From positions 54,583,375-54,647,374 of the forward strand of contig OX411308.1 in NCBI GenBank assembly GCA_948150685.1: a stretch of 64,000 nucleotides of DNA. Reading direction: 5' to 3'. Positions 11,217 to 23,000 of the stretch are shown one piece after another (position 1 is the first letter of the stretch; every line of letters starts with the position of its first letter). The notes beneath the pieces were generated by a model, which saw only the letters and a list, made by a program, of their open reading frames with translations, had not been told where the DNA came from and did no database searches. Made by a program: the position numbers and the translations under genes. The DNA is from Rhaphigaster nebulosa (taxonomy: Eukaryota; Arthropoda; Insecta; Hemiptera; Pentatomidae).

Positions 11217-11600
11217 ATACTCCCCTCCAATAACAGCGTCTAAGAAGCGCACATTTGGTCTGACGATGCGGCCTGACCTGGTGACATAACCGGAAGGTGC
11301 ACTGTCGGATGGTTCAGTGAGTCCAGTTGGTGGAGTGTCTGTTGATCCTGGTGAACGGGGTAGTGTTTTGACAGGCATATCAATATCCTCTTGTAATAGA
11401 AACGCAGGTTTAAGCCTGTCTATAGAGACTGTCACCGGTGCACCGTCTTGGAGCTGGATCCTATAGGTCTTCTCGTCTCTTCGTATGACCTGATGCGGGC
11501 CCGTGTATGGTGGTTGTAGAGGTTTCTTAACTCCTTCCACACGCAGGAACACATGAGTGCAATTTTTCAGCTCTTTGTGTACAAAGATGGATCTTCGGGA
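11211..11600 (-). pseudogene. Ty3/gypsy integrase C-terminal region
   Basis: The frame reads VHKEL, then THVFLRVEGVKKPLQPPYTGP, the conserved C-terminal subdomain of gypsy-type integrases that contacts nucleic acid. It continues through an RIQLQDGAPVTVSIDRLKPA block to a TRSGR basic tail and stops at TAG (11211-11213), 5 bases inside the LTR. The in-frame reading extends upstream of the first Met-like codon (a GTG near 11552) to about 11600. Shifted frames to about 11680 show further integrase-like remnants (GTVHETIQRLKEAM). The catalytic DDE core is absent, so this is a remnant only. Confidence 0.85.
11217..11230 (-). promoter_or_regulatory. Polypurine tract
   Basis: Minus-strand TTGGAGGGGAGTAT directly abuts the LTR start TGTTAG. 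This is the expected plus-strand DNA primer site of an LTR retrotransposon. It overlaps the last integrase codons. Confidence 0.8.
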
Positions 11601-11729
11601 CGCCTATTAACTCTGCTGGCTCCACGTCTTTCATGGCTTCTTTAAGCCTTTGAATTGTCTCGTGCACAGTACCAGAGGTGCCTTAATGAACCTAATGACT
11701 TAATGAACCTAACCCTAACACTCTTACAG

Positions 11730-11746
11730 TGGTGACCCCGACGTGA
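11730..11746 (+). promoter_or_regulatory. Primer binding site for tRNA-Trp (inverted piece)
   Basis: TGGTGACCCCGACGTGA follows the LTR end TTACA with one spacer base. It is complementary to the usual tRNA-Trp 3' end (CGTCGGGGTCACCA). It is in plus-strand sense, opposite to the element's coding strand, showing that this LTR-end/PBS block is inverted. Confidence 0.75.
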
Positions 11747-11807
11747 TAAGAAGCCCCCAGCTGTAAGTGTCTTAGACGGTGTTATTACAGGGTGGCTGTG
11801 GCTAACA
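11743..11807 (-). repeat. 5' LTR start fragment
   Basis: About 65 bp matching the start of the LTR at 11152-11216 base for base as far as I can see. It ends at ACGTGAT, the same short string that ends the primer site, so the rearrangement junction lies in that microhomology. Confidence 0.8.
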
Positions 11808-11811
11808 AGAC

Positions 11812-14650
11812 TTCTAGAGAGTTGCTGTGAGCACCGAAAAACAGGCCAACACACACCTGTAATGAGCACTGAAATGCATGAAAAGTAAATGCATAAGGGT
11901 ATAGAAGTGATTGGTCAGTCGGGCATAGTTTTTTTTTTTTTTTTTTGTTTTTTTTACTAAACTAATAGTAATAAGTAAACATATATAGTAGTAATGGATT
12001 TAATAAGAAACTGAAACTCTTTTCTAGTTGTACCATGTTTAACAATTACAATACTAAATGGTGGTATACGGGTTAATCCATGAAATATTATTCCAAATTT
12101 TAAAAAGGCCATATTCTATTGAGGAAGCTTTACAAATAAAACTCCATTTTATTTTTAAAAAACTGATTAATATTACTGAATATATTGAATTGAGAATATT
12201 AATTAATCTTTGGAAATAATTTAATCTTTGACTTCCTTGCTTACACAAAATTATATGGCAAAGTATACATATGTATATTATGTACTTGGACTTTCTCATT
12301 TTCTGGTTGTTTTAAACAAAAATCTCTCTGGCTGTCGTCTTCCGTGCTATCTCCTTGGCCTGTCAGCCCGACTCTTGAATTTCTATATGTTACTCTGAGT
12401 GCATCGTTCCTTGCTTCAACTCTCTATCCGTGTGCCCATAGATGTATTTCTTTATCCTCTCTGGTTAAAAAAAAAAAAAAATCCAGATATTTTTCTTCTA
12501 CTATTTTCTCGTGAAAATCCTCAAAGCGGCTTCGAGGTCCAGAAGTTTGATTTTATGGTGCAAATTCCCGTCAGCGTTTTGATCCTCGACCGAAACCGCC
12601 GTCCTTTACTTTACTTCTTTCACTTCCTTATCGCAAGTACCCTATTTGCTCTGGCCTTCCCCAGTCATGATCAAATTTTCATGTTACAGGTTGAAAAGAT
12701 TTATGTATATAATAAATTGAACTACCAATTAAATTACTCTTAATCAACGTATCATTATTAAACAGTTGTTTAATATAATCCATTTAAACCAACATGTATT
12801 TGATTTCTTGTCTTAATTAAATTCATAATTCATAAATGTTTTATGAAATAATACTGATTTATATTACATCTAGTTTAATATGTATAATAATACCAAACTA
12901 TATTTTGAATTGCTTATTTTTGAATTTTTGTGTGTTTTTAGAACTGAAGATGAATTTATAACATTCGGAACTAGTTTTCAATAAAAAAAAATTATAGAAG
13001 TGGCAAATAATTTATCAATCCCTAATTAGATTGATCCTTCTATATCATCATGAGGATGTCAACTGATTATAAAGAAAACGCTAAGCTGTACTGAAAAAAA
13101 AAACATGAAGGTACACTCGTTTCAAGAACACCATTTCATAAATCTCTACGAGTCCTAAACTGCTCGTTCTTTAAAGCCATTTAAATGCAGATTTAAATAT
13201 CCTGGTTCTATGGGGCGGGACAAAAGCTGTGTTCAAAAAGAAATAAAAGCTTATCTGAAAGCTTGTTAGGCTTGCTGCTATTACGATTTAAAATGCTCTC
13301 TGCAGGACCAGGTCTATGGGTCTTAAAATTGCCATAAACTGCAATGAACACGGCTCTTGGTGGATAAAAATGAAACGAAATGACGTTGTTAAAAATTATC
13401 AGCCCTCGACAATGAGTGTATAGATTATCTGATATGAGGCAATCAGAAATAGATTTGACTGACTCACGAAAGATAAATAAATATTTTTTATGCCTTTCAT
13501 TATTTATATAGCCGATTTTTTTTCTGGCCTTGCTTTGGGGTACATGTGGCGTTCAATCCAACTAAATGAACAACAACTGTGATGTTTTATTTCATTCTAA
13601 TTAATTAAAATCAACTTTCAGTTTGTAGTTTTTCTGTCGCCCGTACTCTTCACTTTAGTGCTCCAACAGCGTAGTCAGTAACTCTGTATAATTGATTTTT
13701 CGTCGAATATAATGTACGTAAAACGAATTGGTGGTCAGGAATCATCATTTGGTCAGTAAGAATGCCCAACTATTCTTTTGTATTTTAATGTTTCAAAGAT
13801 TTTGGAATAATCCGGTAGAATTTGCCTCTTTTCTGTATCATTTTCAAAGGAGAATATGTTAATTGTACTGGGAATTTAGTTGATTTCATTGTACATTTGT
13901 AATTTCTTTGTTTTTTTATGTAAAAAAATCAATTCATGCCGCTACAACTCGTGCAGGTCCGGACAATGCCAAGCTACTTCTATGATCTCTACGGTACTGC
14001 TCAGATGAAAGCGCCTCAAAGTCTCCCATATAAAAACAATATATCAGTCCTTAAGTCTCCAATATGCATAAACATGTGTGCGTGGGTGTGTTGTGTGTAT
14101 AAATATTTTAAAATATTAGTAAATGAAAAAAAAGTTATAATAGAAAAATAAATATATTTATAAATGGCATTGATGACCAAAGCAGTTTTATGCCACATAA
14201 CACGAACGAACGAACGAATTCATAAGTGATTTTGAGCGATCACCTGCCATCTGTTTTTAATCGCACGTCAATTAACAACCAAAAAATAGAACACTCTTTT
14301 ACAATAAAGTAAAGGAAATATCAACAAAAAATTACTACACGCGCCAATGCCTAATGCCCGGGCCAGACGGGGAAATCGGTCTGACAGATACGTATTCCAT
14401 ACAAAAAAACTCCGGTAGATAGTCTCCAGCGATTTTTACTTACCATTGTTTACCATTGTTCCCTAACCATTTGTTTACCCATGATTTAATAAACACCTAC
14501 CAGTTGTCATCCAGCCTTGTAAAGTTATTTTAGTGTTCATCCACATTATCATATAACATGCTATAAGTCTAAGACAACATTGCTTGAGGGATTTATCCAT
14601 AGACCTTTCAAAGTTGGATGATACAAAAATCCAATTTTGTAAAACTGAGG
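11812..14650. other. AT-rich sequence without recognised genes
   Basis: Contains T-runs (11939-11946, A-run 12467-12481) and the opening 12399-12743, which has no domain I know. At 12945-12990 a GAACTGAAGATGAATTT...CGGAACTAG string resembles, in degenerate form, the hammerhead-like motifs listed elsewhere. Confidence 0.4.
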
Positions 14651-14658
14651 GTTACGTC

Positions 14659-14914
14659 CAGTGGCGTAACCACAGAGGGAATCCGTGGGAATCCTCCCCC
14701 GGAATTACAAAATACTTTTACTTATTCTTATATGTAAACAAAAATTGTATAAACCTATTTGAATGTTATTTCATAAACAATATCCCCACGCATATAAAAT
14801 ATTAAATTTAGAGAGTGCTCCCTTGCATACCGGGTTGGGATGGTTTTCTTTTAAGTAGATTCTTGGATGAATCCCTTTCCTCCTTCCCTAAACGAAATCC
14901 TGGCAACGCCACTG
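14659..14914. mobile_element. hAT-like MITE, 256 bp
   Basis: The terminal inverted repeat is CAGTGGCGT on both ends (CAGTGGCGTAACC left; reverse complement of GGCAACGCCACTG right). Flanking 8-bp sequences GTTACGTC (14651-14658) and GTTATGTT (14915-14922) match at 6 of 8 positions, as expected for an aged hAT target duplication. Subterminal pyrimidine-rich stretches (TCCTCCCCC, TCCTCCTTCCC) occur at the ends. No transposase. Confidence 0.65.
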
Positions 14915-14922
14915 GTTATGTT

Positions 14923-16029
14923 GCTTTACCTCAACAATTTCGATATGGATGAATTTTAAGTGCCGTTCTGTTTTGACTAAGAAAAAGAAAAATGCGATAA
15001 GAAATTTTTGGGTTCATCCCATTAATGAAAACCATGTGCTCAAAGTTACGTTAAGTTTTTAAATTAAATTTAAAGTTAAATTTAAGTTTTTTTAAATTTT
15101 ATTATTTATTGTATAAAGAAGAAATTTTATTAATGGAGTAAACCTTTTTTAATTACATTATATTTTTAAGGCTACTGGCACTGATTAAGGCTGGCCTGGA
15201 ATGACGACTACGAGTCGGTAATATTTGGAGCTTTCATCATCAATATTCGATTTTTAGACCATTTCCAATTTTTATTTCGATATGTCGTTAGCAGGAATCG
15301 ATAGAGGTGGTGCTTAAGTCCTATAATAAATTGAAAAATTTATTATTAAAAAAAAACAAAACCTAAATTTCGACTTTTTTGTGCTTAAACCTTTTTCAAA
15401 AAACGACGTCTATGTATATATAATATTAATATGCATATTATTATATATCTATATATTTAATATTCTAATATGTAGAATTTAAATTATATATTAAATTATG
15501 ATGGGAATAATGCGCACGCATTTTGTCTATTACCTCGAGTTGAATTTAATTTATTGATAAGAATTTACTGTAAGAAAAAAAAATCTATTCAATTTTACCT
15601 GCATCATTTTTGTTCTCTCAATCCGAATACTCCTATTTTCTCATCATGAAACATAAAATTATAAATTTCTTTCCATACGTTGTCCTTTTTAATTTTATCG
15701 GAGTAATTCGGGCCACTCCCATCCTACAATTAAGGCTGCATTTACATGGAATTAATTAATTCGTCGATTTGTATATTCATTTAATTCAAAATGAATGAAT
15801 TTATTAATTATTATTATTGTTATTAAAAAGAACCGCACATCTCTGAAGCACAGACGTTAATAAAAAGTCACCGCAGGCCAAAGGTACAATACTGAGCACT
15901 GTTTTATTCCTTCTAATTCCGAGACGATCTCCTAGTGACAGAGCTTCGGAATGTACGCCTTTTTTTTTTTTTGGTCTCTCATGCCGATTTCTTGAAAGTA
16001 TATTCGTGTGGATGGCCCTTCTGTCTGTG
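14923..16029. other. AT-rich sequence, no features
   Basis: No gene or mobile element boundary recognised. A short ATT/ATTGTT microsatellite-like run lies near 15810-15830. Confidence 0.4.
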
Positions 16030-16031
16030 TA

Positions 16032-16867
16032 CAACACTTAGTTATACTGCTAAATCAGTTCATTTGTGTTTCCAATTAATTTGTTATATTTTAACGAATC
16101 GATAAAAAAAAGACCTTTTCCAGCGGACTGTCTTAGAAGAAGGAACCATTCAGTGCTGCAGTTCATCTGTCTCTTTTTTACCGATTTCATCCGTGAAAAG
16201 GTGGCCTTGTGGTTAACACACATTATAATTTTCCAGAAATATCGTTTAAAATTCCGTTGATTACGTCTGACAAAAGCCATTGTTCTTGAATTAACCACAG
16301 CACAAAAACAGTAATTAAAAATGGTTTACAAAGCTTGAAATGTTTTTATGTTTCTAGTGGAAAAAGTCAAAAGACACTGTAGGCGGAGTATAAATAAAGC
16401 GTTGACAGCCTGTGTTTGACTTGTTTTCTAGTTTCACCGACTCCTACAGTTTTATTTTTTTACGGTAGCATCCGTTATTTATTTAACCCATTCGAAGGGG
16501 TTAAATCCTTTCGAATACCCTTAATCGGTATACACTGAAATAACAAGTTAATATTTCTAAATAATTCTTGTATCCTAACGAATTGTTTGTCCGTACATTT
16601 AATACATTCAGCCCCATGAGATTTTTGAAATTTGTTCTGTGCGACCATTCGGTTTTTTATATATTTTATAATTATTACTTTTAGATATCTTATAAATATT
16701 TTTTAAAAATTTGAATTTATTTTAACTTATAAATTTTGACTGTTTGCTTTGCGGTCACTGGGACAGCGTCGGTCCGCTGGAAAATGACTTTTTTATCGAT
16801 TCGTAAAATATAACTTAAACTAATTGGAAACACATAAAAACTGATTTAGTAGTATTACTAAGTGTTG
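16032..16867. mobile_element. TIR element with TA target duplication, 836 bp
   Basis: Inverted ends begin CAACACTTAGT and are flanked by TA (16030-16031, 16868-16869). Terminal repeats extend about 110 bp inward through AAATCAGTT, GTGTTTCCAATTA, ACGAATCGATAAAAAA and TTTTCCAGCGGAC (left 16032-16140, right about 16770-16867). No transposase. TA duplication suggests a Tc1/mariner-type element; that is inference. Confidence 0.7.
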
Positions 16868-16869
16868 TA

Positions 16870-18821
16870 AATATTTTTACTTCTAGAATTCAGTAGAACA
16901 TAAAATAGCAAGTAGCCCATAAAATGAAGGTGGTAAGTCTGTTGTGCCGGATAAAATAAGGGATTCCCTTCCAATAATAGCCTTTTCTGGTCTCTTAATG
17001 TAACCTAATTACGGATGTATCGTGTCCACAAATTTCGCCGAAAAATATCGTAGATAAATAATGTTTAAATTATAAAATATAATATGTGCGCGTGTTTGAA
17101 CTAACTTTATAATTTTTTTATCCTTCAAATGTTAATTAATAAATAAGAAATAACTTATAAATAATATATATATTTGTTAGAATATCCAAATTATACATTT
17201 TTTGTTTTGATATGTATACCTATAACATTGTAAAACAATGATAATAAAAGTTCATAAAATAAATAACCAAGCAAATGAAAGCCAACATAGACGTACATTA
17301 ACAAGGTAATGTAATATTATATAAAAAAAAATAATAAAGCTTTGTTATATTATATTATGCTATTCATGGGGGCCAATGGTGTTATTTCTTTAGTGACGGG
17401 CCGCTAAAGAAATAACAACATAAACGCGGTTAAAGAAGGTAAAAAAATGAAGATAAGAAAGTGCGCGGTCCCTGGACCAGCGCTGGTCCCATGCGCAAGT
17501 TAGCTTGTGGTTCTCGAGACCGCGTTGAGGCTGAACGTGTTAGCATTTTATTATTGGACCGGCTGTATTTCTTCAGAAAGATCATTTAAATTTAAAGAAA
17601 GAGAAGCATACATTTACCAACAATTTTGAGAAAAAACGTTTAATGTTTATTTTCATTGAAAGTTTTTCTTAAAAAATAATAAAATCAATAACGAACTGAT
17701 GATTAATGAATTCGCCAAGGCCATTCAACAAAACAATGCAAACAGCATTAGAGTAAGTCGGGGTAAATGCATACCAAGGGCAAGTGCATACATGGAGATT
17801 TATTTCACATTTATTTTGTAGGGAGGGCTGCCATCAATCGAGATTTTACTATTTAGTTCCTATTTATTTCAAATTCCCATCGAAATCAGCTCTCCCAACG
17901 AAATATATTGAAATAAATTCCAATATATCCACTTACCCCGAGTTTGCAATTGCCCCGACTTATCTTATCTTTTTCTATTTAAATAGCTTCTTTTTTTTTG
18001 TAATTATTAAAACAAATTTATTAAAAAAGATAATTTTTTTGTTTTTAACATTTAAAATCGGTCAATTAGTCAATAATTTGATAATTGATCATTTTTAATT
18101 ATACGTACAAGAGATGTTTTTATATTGGCACGATTTATTAAATTAGTTTATTCAAAAGTCTAAGACGACTTAGCCTTTGAACAGCGGAGTTGAATAGCCT
18201 GTTTCTCTTTCATTGAGAATATGAACCAACCAGAGGAGATGGAAGCGAAAATAAGTAAGAATCTTGTCAGTTCTCTTATTTATTATTTCCACTCTAATAC
18301 TGTACTAAGCGTTCTGGAATGAAAGCACAAACATTTCAAAGTGATTTTAGTTCTCTACAAAGTTTACTTGAATAGGTTTCCATAAAAAAAATATCTTTTT
18401 TCTGAGAATTTTGTAAAAACTGTTTTAGGCTCAATTTGTACATTTTTGAGCATTTTTAGAGCACTGTATTTGTGCTCTCGGTGCAGATCAGATCAAAACG
18501 TGTCATTTATGAGTTCGTATTAAAATTTAATTTCAATACACCTCAAACTAACTTCAGGTCATTTGAGACTTCCCCTCCCTCCCTCCAAATTTCATTCCGA
18601 TATTCAAACATCCTTTAAAACACTAACAGCCAGTCTAACGGATGTCCGCTCATACTAGGACTGGTACTAATTTATTCACAAATAAAAATTCTATATATAG
18701 CATTTTCAATTCATTCAATTGTAATATTTTTCAAATCAATTGTCACCTTTTCCGTTTCAGTTGTAGCTTTTCTGTTTTAATAATAACCTTTTCTATTTCA
18801 ATTGTAACCCAACCAGACATG
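16870..18821. other. AT-rich sequence with two short perfect palindromes
   Basis: A 13-bp stem hairpin GTTATTTCTTTAG/CTAAAGAAATAAC lies at 17381-17416. The 16-bp perfect palindrome GGACCAGCGCTGGTCC at 17474-17489 resembles GCGGTCACTGGGACAGCG...GGTCCGCTGG in the TIR element at about 16752-16782. No genes are recognised; openings at 17784-18098 and 18642-18827 are low-complexity. Confidence 0.45.
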
Positions 18822-19655
18822 AATTAATTCTATTTTATTATTGAAAAATGATCATTTTAATTAAAATAATGACTTAAAATGGTTGAAATAATTCCGGAAT
18901 ATTCTTTCAAATTTTTTTTTCCTTTATTGGATAATTGCAATTCAGTACTAATTTCAACCAGTTAAATTTTATTTTTAAATATTTATTCAATTTGTTTACT
19001 TGTTTTTTTTTTGTTTTTTTTTTTTAGGGTAGTGGATTTCATCGATTTGGCGATCCTTCATTAGCTTTACGAAGTGGTTAATATTGAATTTACTATAGAA
19101 ATTTTGTTCGGCAACGAGCATTTCTAATTAATTATCAGCTTGCAAAATTCTTCGAGACAGGTCTCGTTCATTATGTTTTAAAGGACACTATTCCCGAATA
19201 TACCTTTCGAATTACCGTTGCATTTGAAATTTTTTAACGTATATTGTCCTAGTGAAATTAATAAACGATATCTACAACAACAAAAATGTCAACTGTAATG
19301 ATAATTCGATATAAAATGCGAATGTTCAATTAAAAATTCAATTCAAAATAGCAAATAATAATATGCGATCCTTACATAAAAAAAAATATCAACAGTAACG
19401 GAAAATTGTAATGCGCAAGCGCGATCAAAATCCGATGGTGAATTTGGTAATAGCGTCCTTGAATACTTAATTAATGATACCTATAACGAAGAATTTTTCA
19501 AACTAATGATTAATTAGAAATACTCGTTCCTAAACAAAATTTCCGAAGTAAATTCGACATTAGCAACTTCGGAAAACCAATGAACGAACACCAAATCAAT
19601 GAATACCACATCTATTTCCCCCAACAAAAAAAAAAAAAAATAATAAATATTTAAA

Positions 19656-19831
19656 GGCAGAAGTTGGCGCTCGACTCCACGCCTCTCTGCCCTGAAGATG
19701 GCCTAAAACTTAGGCCGAAACGTCGACACAAAATATATAAGTTTACTATAATAGTGTAATTCTTTGACCGCATCTCCCGACCAACTTCTCCCTTTAAATA
19801 TACATATACGGTCAACAAAAACTCCCTCCAA
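19656..19831 (+). mobile_element. Short insertion with hammerhead-like core
   Basis: The insertion is flanked by a 14-bp direct duplication AATAAATATTTAAA (19642-19655, 19832-19845), absent as a duplicate in copy 1. It contains the hammerhead-like motif at 19692-19724, and an inverted pair CAGAAGTTGG (19658) / CCAACTTCT (19780). The tail TTTACTATAATAGTG resembles that after the related motif at 52803. Its nature (Penelope-like element end, retrozyme or SINE tail) is inference. Confidence 0.55.
19692..19724 (+). ncRNA. Hammerhead-ribozyme-like core
   Basis: CTGAAGA (CUGANGA box) is followed by a perfect 7-bp stem GGCCTAA-AAC-TTAGGCC, then GAAA and CGTC, matching the conserved core order with GUC as cleavage triplet. 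Stem III would be only the palindrome ACGT, as in hammerheads proposed to act as dimers. One extra T precedes stem II and stem I pairing is poor, so activity is doubtful. Hammerheads are known in Penelope-like elements. Confidence 0.4.
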
Positions 19832-20010
19832 AATAAATATTTAAAAATAGATAAACATTTTTTTTCAAAAATTTTAATTAGTTGAGATCATCACCAAATA
19901 TCAATTATTTAATAAACGAAGAAAATCATAAGAATTCCAATATTGTTTCAAAAGTCATTATTTCAATTAAAGTAATTATTATTCAATAATAAAATGATTA
20001 AAATAGAACT

Positions 20011-23000
20011 AATGCGCCAATGGCACTGAAATGTGTCCCAAATTGATATACAACCTATAAGCAGCTAACGAAAACTTATAAGTATTTGAAAAAAAAAAAA
20101 GAAGAATTTCTTAATAAGTTGTTAGTTGTTGTTCCTCAAATACGAATAAAATTCAATAGTTTTAATTGCCATTACGACGAATATTTCATAGCTAAAAATA
20201 ATAGCTAACCATTTCAACTGATAACTACTTTAATTATAAAAGTTAGTTGTCTGCCGACGAATAACAAATAATGGTTTAGTTGTGAGTTCAACAGAATTAC
20301 AACTGAGTTAGTTGTAGTGTTTATTTATAGTTACTGTTATATTTTTCCCAACTCTGACGGATGGTTTGTAATCCAGGAATATTTGATGCGACGCCGCAGT
20401 CAAGAGAAACTATAATTCAAACTATAATGAAAAGGCGCTCAAGTAATATCGAAAATGCTGTGAACTTTTTTCAAAAGTATACCGATCCGCAGTTTAATTT
20501 TATATATGTGTTCATAAAAAATCCTACCCGAAAAACGATCAGAGCTGAAAATATTAACCATTCATTGTGAAATTACGCGAAGTGTAGGCAGAGGTCATTT
20601 TACATGCATTCCGCTCTACCAACCTCGCTGATTAATAGTACATCGTTACGTACCAGTTAAGTACCAGTAAATCTGTAACATAGTGCTAATACAATCATTA
20701 TATTACATCATAATGGATGTGTTTGTTTCATTTGAAATAATTGAGAAAAACATTGGGAAAAGTTTAAACGCCTGTTTAATTATTTCAGATATTAAATTGC
20801 AAAACAAATGGGTATGTTATATCACACATCCATTTGTTTAGCAATTCCGGCTGATTGATTTCTAGAGAAATGAAATAACGAGAAAAAATAGGAGTAACGA
20901 CGGGAAAATAGGGTAAAATCCCAAGAAGTGAGATCATGTAAAGTGTTTTGAGGAAAACTGGAAAATTGGTATTTAATGAACCCACTGGTTATGAAATATT
21001 GGAGAAAACCGTAAGAAGAAAGGACTGAAGTAAGAAATACGGTAATGGACTACGAAGGTTATTCTACGTTTAAGTGCCTACTTAAGGATCTAGAGAAATC
21101 AAAGGAATGCAATGGTCCAAATCAATACGAAAATTGATGGTTTCGTACTTTAATTAATTTTATTAGCCAAGTAAGGTAAAAGATATATGCAGGTACAATA
21201 TTAACTTACAAGTAAAGTTCTTTTAAAGCAATAATACTACTGTGAGTCCGGACAGTGACATATTTTTAAAAATAAAATAAGATTCATACTATGTTATGAG
21301 CTACCTATACTTGAGGTAATTACATTAATTAATTCAGTGATCTTCTACTTAATTAACGGTAAAGGTCTTGCTTGATTGTATGTATCGTTTTGTATAGCCA
21401 TGTGGGTAGGTAATAACCAGAGCACGAATTTTTATGCAGTTTCATATTTTGTTTGCATGCTTTTTTTAAACAGTCGATCAAATATCTTTACTATTCCGTG
21501 GAATTAGAAGCAATTAGTCAAGTTTTATTTTGCATATTTTTGCATATTTGATGATAAATACATATTTTGATAATTTTATTTAAGTAAAAAAAAAACATTT
21601 AAAAAAAAACATTAAAATGCGATACAGAAGATGAAAGTCCATCTTATGATCGTAGATTCATTTTCAATGAAAAAACTGCATCAATACAAAGATAACGCTA
21701 CCCTCAATAATCGACTTTTTAGAATCTGGATTTTTTTTTTTACATTTCTCCGCAATCCATCTTCCCTTTGGAATGTTCAGTCAATCATCTAGTACTTTAT
21801 ATTCTTTTTAAAAAGAGGAAATACATCGGTGCAAAAGAAGTTCATCACCGAAAATGCCCAATTTTAATTTTACTAATTAAATTGTATATGTCCTGATAAC
21901 AGAACATTTCTTTCTATATTTTATTAAGATCGTTTTTAGATGAAGCAATCTCTCCAAAATTGAAATGCAATATAATTTCAATTTTCTTACCCAGAGTGAC
22001 AAAATAACTGGATGAACGCATATTGAATTAAAAGTATGCTTTTAATGGAGTTTTCAAATTAAATTGGTTTATCTGAAGTGTGCCCGTTATTTTTTTAATA
22101 TTGTCAATTAGTTATTCTTTTTAAATACAATTATTGCTGTTTTTCTTTTGTTACTCATTGAAAGTTTGTATTATTTTTATATATTAGTTTTTAAGAAGAG
22201 TTTCTTATTATTTTTTAACCATTAATATATATTTTTACAAGTTTATTTGTAGTTTCTTGTTTGTCACCTTATTTTTCAATTATTTTCATATACTGGTATA
22301 TGAAAAAAATAAAACAAAATTATGAATCATTTTCGTTTAATTTTTAATCCCTTCTTCAATTTCTTTATGAGTTCAGAACTTTTTGAGGGCACAATATTAC
22401 CTATATCTGAATATTTTAGCTGTCTTATTACTACAATGTTTTGATTGTAGGAGATTTTTTGCTGCATATTTTATGTGTATTTACTGCATAGAACGGATTT
22501 TTATTGCGTATTCTGCGGATTTCAACTGCATAAAAATCCGGGCTCTGGGAATAACAACCATCAGCAGTTTTTTGCCATAATATATATAGCAATTGATATA
22601 ATAAATTTGCTATTTATTTGCTTTATTAGTTTGCTATAATAATTGTTAATATAAAAAAAACTATAAGGTTTTTTTCTAAGATTCGAATAAATTTTTATTA
22701 TTGAATTTAGAAGCACGGCCACAAGAATACGGCAGACCGAGGGCGTCCACGGATAGGTCCACATCGTTAACTGACACTCTCCAAATAAAGTGTAGTTGCA
22801 ATAACATAACTATAACTGTATAACTAACCGTTTTCTAAGTTTTTACTTGCTCTAATTTGTATATTAATTGGGCGTTTTTTTACGAATCATAATTAATTTA
22901 TGAAAACAAATATGTCATTTGCAATTTGAAGTTCGTCGGGCCAATTGAATGCGTTGAGGGGGAATGATGACTCTATTGTGGACTGATCTTATTTTCCCGC

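Larger units (their letters stand above)
10748..11807 (-). mobile_element. Rearranged Ty3/gypsy LTR retrotransposon, CsRn1-like
   Basis: Minus-strand element. The outer ends are TG...CA (TGTTAG at 11807, TTACA end at 10748), and a 4-bp target duplication AGAC lies at 10744-10747 and 11808-11811. It keeps a 3' LTR (10748-11216), a polypurine tract, the C-terminal end of the integrase, and the first ~65 bp of the 5' LTR (11743-11807). The rest of the 5' LTR, gag, protease, RT and most of integrase are missing. Between the 5' LTR start and the integrase lies an inverted piece made of the LTR 3' end plus the primer binding site (about 11698-11746, plus-sense). Known CsRn1-clade elements use tRNA-Trp as primer, which fits; the clade is inferred from this. 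Confidence 0.82.
18822..20010. mobile_element. Giant palindromic element, copy 2 (diverged, interrupted)
   Basis: It shares the core of copy 1: TAGTGGATTTCATCGATTTGG at 19030 and its inverted partner at about 19588-19610, TTTTGTTCGG blocks, and an AATGCGCAAGCGCGATC box near 19410. Outer arms (ATTAATTCTATTTTATTATTG at about 18823, inverse near 19985-20008) differ from copy 1. The centre is near 19250-19400. The right arm is interrupted by a ~176-bp insertion at 19656-19831. Fewer internal units remain than in copy 1. Confidence 0.65.

Noticed and set aside
12399..12743. 114-codon plus-strand open frame
   Set aside because: Hydrophobic AT-rich composition, spans an A-run, no domain or splice context.
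19692..19724. Active hammerhead ribozyme
   Set aside because: Core order is right but stem I is nearly absent and an extra base precedes stem II; kept only as a hammerhead-like motif.
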